Origin: Podila epigama | Lineage: Eukaryota > Mortierellomycota > Mortierellomycetes > Mortierellales > Mortierellaceae | Reading direction: 5' to 3' | Length of the DNA: 12,595 bases | Assembly: GCA_015679605.1 (NCBI GenBank) | Contig: JAAAVE010000583.1 | Span: forward strand, 815-13,409 | Shown: positions 9,132 through 12,595 of the stretch, in pieces | How the letters are laid out: each line of letters begins with the position of its first letter | Numbering within the stretch: position 1 is the stretch's first letter | Translations under genes and position numbers: made by a program | Notes under the pieces: generated by a model | The model's database searches: none | Told to the model about the DNA's origin: nothing | Seen by the model: only the letters and a program-made list of their open reading frames with translations

Positions 9132-11487
9132 GCAGCAGCAACAACAGCAACAATTATTTCAACAGCAGTTGCTGCAGCAACAGCTACAACAAAACGCAAA
9201 TGGTTTTGGTGATATGAGTTATGGCGACATCATGGCAATGATCAATTTTGGAAATAATGTAGATGGCATGTCTGGTTTCTTGCCCGACTCTGACATCTTG
9301 AATACCCAGCTCTTTTCACCAAGCGACTCTGGCCCATCCGTCACAGCTGGACCACCCGGTTTCATCAACCCAGCACAACTCCTTCCTTTTGCCACTCAAC
9401 CCGTCTCCTTTTTTGAACCTTCATCACAATCGCTTGATGGTCCTGCGGCTGATTCTGCCCGGAGTGAGTCGATGGACATGGATACGACAGACATCGAAAA
9501 GTCTACGATCGCTCCTCGTAAAGTCACAGGCAACCAAAAGGACTCGGGTACTGCTGCCGAGGATAATAGCAACAGTAATGGCAATGCTAAAAGCCAAAGC
9601 AAACCAACCTCCGGCGCCTCCACAACGACCAAGAAAACTCCACCGACTTCCACTGGATCAATCGTACCTGGGAAACGACCTCGTGGCCATGGGCGTAACA
9701 CCAACGAGTCTAAAAATGATGCTGGAAAGAATGGCGCTTCAGATGATGCGACGTCTGGGGACAACACGATCATGCATCATTCCAATTCATCCGAATCATC
9801 TCTCAATAACAATAGCGACAGTGCCTCTTCCGCATCCTTGGCCCCAACAAAGTGCACCAATTGTGACACCCAGACGACGCCACTCTGGCGCCGCAATCCC
9901 GAGGGTCTCCCCTTGTGCAATGCTTGTGGATTGTTTTTGAAGCTCCATGGTGTGGTGCGTCCCCTCAGCTTGAAGACGGATGTGATCAAGAAGCGAAACA
10001 GGAATCAGAACACTAATGGGCACGCTAGTACTACTACTACGGCAAATGGAGAGGCTGATGGTGCTCAATCCGAAGGCGGGTCAACGACGGGGACAAAGAC
10101 TGCAGAGGAACAGGCTACTCCAAGCAAGCCAATCAAGGCAGCAGCGCAGCGTCGCAAGTCTGTTGAGTTTAATTCAATCCCTGCTGCACAAGAAGGCAAA
10201 GAACCCATGTCACTCTCATTAACCAACGGTGGAGCCCCACTGAACACCGCCACGTCAGCCTCATCACCAACAACCCCTACTGGAGGAGCCTTGGGTTCTA
10301 CTGGCGACTTGGTGAATGGCAATCCCAACTCTGTCGGAGCGAATGGAGCTTCTGGTACCGCTACTACATTTTCTTCATCACATGCATTCCCCAAACGTCA
10401 GCGCCGGTTCTCGACAGACGCCAAGGGTGCAGTTGCTCAGGCTCAAGCTCAACTTTCAGAATCTCAACCAACAAAGCCATTGTCGTTGAAACAGAAACAG
10501 CAGCAACACAAGCAGCAACAGAAGCAACACCAACTGCATCAGCAGCAGCAGCAGCAGCAACAGCAACATCAACATAAACAGCCTCTGACGCCGACCCAAC
10601 AAAGTTTCCCATCACCTCAGAGCATCCTTCACCAGCAAGCGCTTTCGATACAGCAACAGCAGCAACAGCAGCAACAACAACAACAAGAGCAGCTACAGGC
10701 AGGTCTTGGCGGGCTTGGTGCTGGAAGTGTTCTCGACCCTGCTCAGATGCAACTGCCCTATGCATTTACAACGTTGCCACTAGCTCAACAGCAACAAGGA
10801 GTTGCCACATTGGAGAGGGCTCAGCAGCTGATGTACCAAGATATGCTGAACCGCCGTCGGCAGCAGCAGGAGCAGCAAGCTCAGCAACAACAACTTCATG
10901 AGCAACAACAGCGCCAGCAACAACAGGCACAGCAGCAACAGCAGCTCCATCAGCAGCAACAGATCATGGCTTATTTGAAGCGTCAACAACAGATTCAAAA
11001 CATGGACAGTTCTTTGACGGCTCAACAGCAACAGCAGATCCAATTGCAATTGCAGCAGCAGCAACATTTTTTGCAACAGCAGCAGCAGCAGCAGCAGCAA
11101 CAGCAACACCAGCAGCAGCAACAACATCAGCAACAGCAACAACAGCCGGCCATCATGACCACTACGAATGGCAAGATGATGAACCCGCCATTTGTTGGAG
11201 ATTTGCATTCTGGGTTGAGCGGGCCTGGTGCGATGACAGGATTGACAAGCACAGCCACAGTGGGTGTACAGAATCCAATGGCCATGTTCAATGGTGCCTG
11301 GTCAAACCTTGACCTAAGCACGACGGCCGCTGCAGCCGCAGCTGCGGGCATTACATCACCCACTGTACAAAACGGAACTGCACAACTGGGGATACCCACT
11401 GGCATGATGACGATGGAGCAGCAGCAACAAGCTCATGCCCTCCTAATAGCACAATATCGAGCCAAAATTGCAGGGCAGAATCGTTAA
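7011..11487 (+). CDS. AreA/NIT2/Gaf1-class GATA zinc-finger transcription factor, polyQ-rich
   Basis: A nuclear DNA-binding regulator; relatives activate nitrogen-catabolite genes when preferred nitrogen is scarce. Preferred exons are 7011-7558, 7867-8515 and 8671-11487, in frame throughout, 1337 residues. Residues 119-157 hold the fungal GATA N-terminal motif ([20 protein letters not shown] then LTWRMM; DUF1752/GATA_AF). Ser/Pro-rich low-complexity sequence follows. PolyQ of 19 residues is at 542-560, more Gln-rich tracts lie after the finger (about 1008-1075, 1130-1175, 1185-1230), and a polyAla run near 1286-1293. The finger has Cys 794, 797, 815 and 818 (C-X2-C-X17-C-X2-C) with [11 protein letters not shown] and [18 protein letters not shown], then basic KKRNR, essentially the AreA finger. 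The C-terminus ends in RAKIAGQNR and lacks the AreA C-terminal motif that contacts NmrA. The ATG at 7011 is the first one fitting the domain; frame stops lie just upstream. Intron 1 is uncertain. The physiological role is inferred. Confidence 0.92.
7559..7866 (+). other. Intron 1 of GATA gene (preferred model)
   Basis: The donor is GTATGG and the acceptor TTACAG; a GACTAAC branch-like motif lies at 7813-7819, about 50 nt before the acceptor, and 7866 is the first AG after it. The splice completes a Ser codon (AG plus C) and continues [12 protein letters not shown]. The alternative 7609-7880 (GTAAGC...ACACAG) also keeps the frame and would give 1349 residues. The unspliced frame stops at 7743-7745. 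Confidence 0.55.
8516..8670 (+). other. Intron 2 of GATA gene
   Basis: The donor is GTAGGC. The branch motif TACTGAC at 8627-8633 is followed by an AG at 8635, too close to be used and out of frame. The next AG at 8670 (AACAG) restores the frame, joining ...SSFNGK to [10 protein letters not shown]. Length is 155 nt. Confidence 0.75.
9097..9153 (+). repeat. Coding CAG/CAA repeat, 19 glutamines
   Basis: Nineteen uninterrupted Gln codons mix CAG and CAA, which limits slippage compared with pure CAG. Further Gln-rich runs flank it at 9160-9192. It lies between the N-terminal activation motif and the zinc finger of the GATA factor. Confidence 0.95.
10489..11148 (+). repeat. Gln-rich coding repeat region after the zinc finger
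   Basis: Three Gln-rich tracts of mixed CAG/CAA codons, with His, Leu and Lys interruptions, at about 10495-10575, 10651-10689 and 10861-11148. They form a long disordered, possibly coiled-coil or transactivating tail. The opposite strand reads as long Leu/Val-rich shadow frames, which are not genes. Confidence 0.9.
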
Positions 11488-11614
11488 CTGCTCTATTGGT
11501 TATAAAGTTATTCCTTTTTTTTTATATATTTATAAGTAATTTTTTTTGTTTTTTTGGTCTTTTTCTTTTTCTTTTTCTTTTTCTTTTGTGTATAAAGTTT
11601 TTTTAAAAGATCCT
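11488..11614. other. Convergent 3'-end spacer with (CTTTTT)n repeat
   Basis: Only 127 bp separate the stop codons of the GATA gene and the J-domain gene. It is T-rich on the plus strand, with TTTATATATTTATAA at 11521-11535 and a (TTTTTC)n array at 11558-11587. No AATAAA is present on either strand, so the two 3' UTRs probably use variant signals and overlap. Confidence 0.6.
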
Positions 11615-12324
11615 CTATGGACGACGATATCTGTTGTTCGCAGTATTGTCATGCTCATCTTCAGTATCTTCGATGACAATGGGTTCGGAGGTGGTGCTAA
11701 CTTCATCATCCAGATAAATTGGCTGCTGATTTGTAGCCGGGCCACCACGTATTTGAGCATTGGCAGGGTTATTCTCAATAGCGGGCGCTGGAGATCCGTT
11801 GATAAAGATTTGGCGAGTTCCATCTGGGTTCTCGACGGTTGTTGTCGTGTTGCCTGCAGCATCTGTGACATCTGTGACCGTGGTCCGCTTTCCATTCGCG
11901 ATTGTTGTCCTGGTGGACGTTCTCACCCCACCTCCACCACCAAATCCTCCAGAAAATGACGACGATGACGACGACGAGGAGGTTGTAAAGCCGGTACCGA
12001 AATCTGTAAATGGGTTCGAGCTTGTGCCTGTACCTGTCCAGCCGTTGGGCATTGTATTTGAAGAAGAAGATAGTGCGCTCGCAAAGGGAGAGGTTGAGAA
12101 GAGAGTGGGACGTGATGCAGATGCAGATCTCATGTTTTGTTCATGTGCTTGCTGGTGCATTCTGTGAAAGTCACTGTCAAACCCAGCCTGTGCTCCAAAG
12201 AAGCCGTTCATCATGTTCTCATGGACACGATGCATGTTAAAGGCCGGGTCTTGGTCAAACATGGACCCCATATGTCCGTCAAATGCACCACGATGCCGTT
12301 GGTGATGATTTGCAAAGGCGTTAT
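11615..12324 (-). CDS. DNAJB6/DNAJB2-like J-domain co-chaperone, last exon (5' part missing)
   Basis: 235 residues are visible from an acceptor at 12325-12326 (TAATAG) to the stop at 11615-11617. The frame begins NAFANHHQRHRGAFDGHM, then Met/His/Phe-rich sequence with GFFGAQAGFDSDF, a Ser/Thr-rich stretch, polySer and polyGly (about 11926-11998), then VRTSTRTTIANGKRTTVT (11872-11925) and ENPDGTRQIFINGS. Human DNAJB6 has the same order: Phe-rich segment, Ser-rich segment, then a TST...NG...DG...ING module. Relatives recruit Hsp70 and hold aggregation-prone clients. The acidic C-terminus contains IYLDDE and PIVIEDTEDE. A methionine at 12269-12271 could start a shorter protein, but in-frame coding-like sequence continues to 12322, so this is an internal exon start. 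No J domain (HPD) is visible in the window, so the family call rests on the C-terminal module. Confidence 0.75.
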
Positions 12325-12511
12325 CTATTAGAGTATTAAAAAAGAGGTGTGAAAAAAGTCAAGGGGTGAGTGTGAGTAGGTAGACACGAGACACGATAGA
12401 ATATCAGGTACGTGAAATGATTAATTTTCGGCTCGCCCATGTCACCACCAGGAAAGAAGAAGAGAAAAAAAAAAGTTAAAAAAATAGCATGATTCGTGCC
12501 AAGGACAAAAC
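12325..12511 (-). other. Intron (3' end firm, 5' end uncertain) of J-domain gene
   Basis: The minus-strand sequence is pyrimidine-rich, contains a CTTGAC branch-like motif about 35 nt from the acceptor and ends TTTTTTAATACTCTAATAG. The donor is not clear; the given 5' end follows the low-confidence exon at 12512-12565 and the intron may run past the window. Confidence 0.45.
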
Positions 12512-12565
12512 AGTCGTCTTTGCGCTGACGTTTCAGGTGCTTCCACTCGTTTCCTGACCCATACT
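12512..12565 (-). CDS. Possible upstream exon of the J-domain gene
   Basis: After a good acceptor (TTTTTGTCACCAG, ending at 12566 on the minus strand) the frame reads E-YGSGNEWKHLKRQRKDD, Lys/Arg-rich and protein-like, and resembles a J-domain end. Ending at 12512 it is in phase with the next exon, but the donor GTTTTG is poor. The intron of 187 nt between them would have a CTTGAC branch-like motif near its 3' end. Alternatively the whole region 12325-12595 is one intron. Confidence 0.3.
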
Positions 12566-12595
12566 CTGGTGACAAAAATAAAAGTTGAGAATGAC

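Noticed and set aside
10780-11405. Long minus-strand Leu-rich and Ala-rich open frames
   Set aside because: They are the antisense of CAG/CAA glutamine codons and of the polyAla run in the GATA gene; the plus-strand frame contains the conserved protein.
11530-11959. Open frames overlapping the J-domain gene 3' end on both strands
   Set aside because: They are shadows in other frames of the minus-strand gene, whose own frame carries the family-like NGKRTTVT and DGTRQIFING segments.
12269-12271. ATG as start of a complete small minus-strand protein
   Set aside because: The open frame continues upstream with His/Phe-rich sequence to a good acceptor at 12325-12326, and J-domain family architecture requires N-terminal exons.

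Overview
The window looks like nuclear DNA of a filamentous early-diverging fungus, most likely of the Mortierella type (Mucoromycota/Mortierellomycotina). That placement is inferred from gene content, short GT-AG introns and abundance of simple repeats; no marker gene here fixes it. I find four protein-coding genes, three on the plus strand and one on the minus strand, with long repeat-rich spacers. I saw no tRNA, rRNA, transposon or CRISPR array.

Layout: (1) 110-592, plus: the 3' end of a scavenger mRNA-decapping enzyme (DcpS/Dcs1, HIT family), cut off by the left window edge, with an 83-nt intron just before the histidine triad. (2) 593-1691: spacer ending in a pyrimidine-rich promoter-like stretch. 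(3) 1692-3588, plus: a two-exon membrane protein of the TMEM198/TM7SF3-like (DUF4203) kind, with signal peptide, seven hydrophobic segments and a long Ser/Thr-rich tail. (4) 3589-7010: a 3.4-kb spacer or leader made of alternating pyrimidine-rich and purine-rich blocks and many tetra- and pentanucleotide repeats, with a short upstream ORF ending 17 nt before the next start codon. (5) 7011-11487, plus: a three-exon GATA transcription factor of the AreA/NIT2/Gaf1 nitrogen-regulator class, about 1337 residues, with the fungal GATA N-terminal activation motif, several polyglutamine tracts and one canonical C-X2-C-X17-C-X2-C finger. (6) 11615-12324, minus: the last exon of a DNAJB6/DNAJB2-like J-domain co-chaperone; its J domain lies beyond the right edge or in exons I cannot resolve. 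It is tail-to-tail with the GATA gene, 127 bp between stop codons.

The genes do not form a pathway or operon: this is an ordinary chromosomal neighbourhood. The best leads are regulatory: the long structured leader of the GATA gene (upstream ORF, GATA-core triplet, GC-rich inverted repeat, strand-composition switches), two frame-compatible versions of its first intron, and possible SUMO-interacting motifs in the co-chaperone tail. I found no convincing new multi-gene system.
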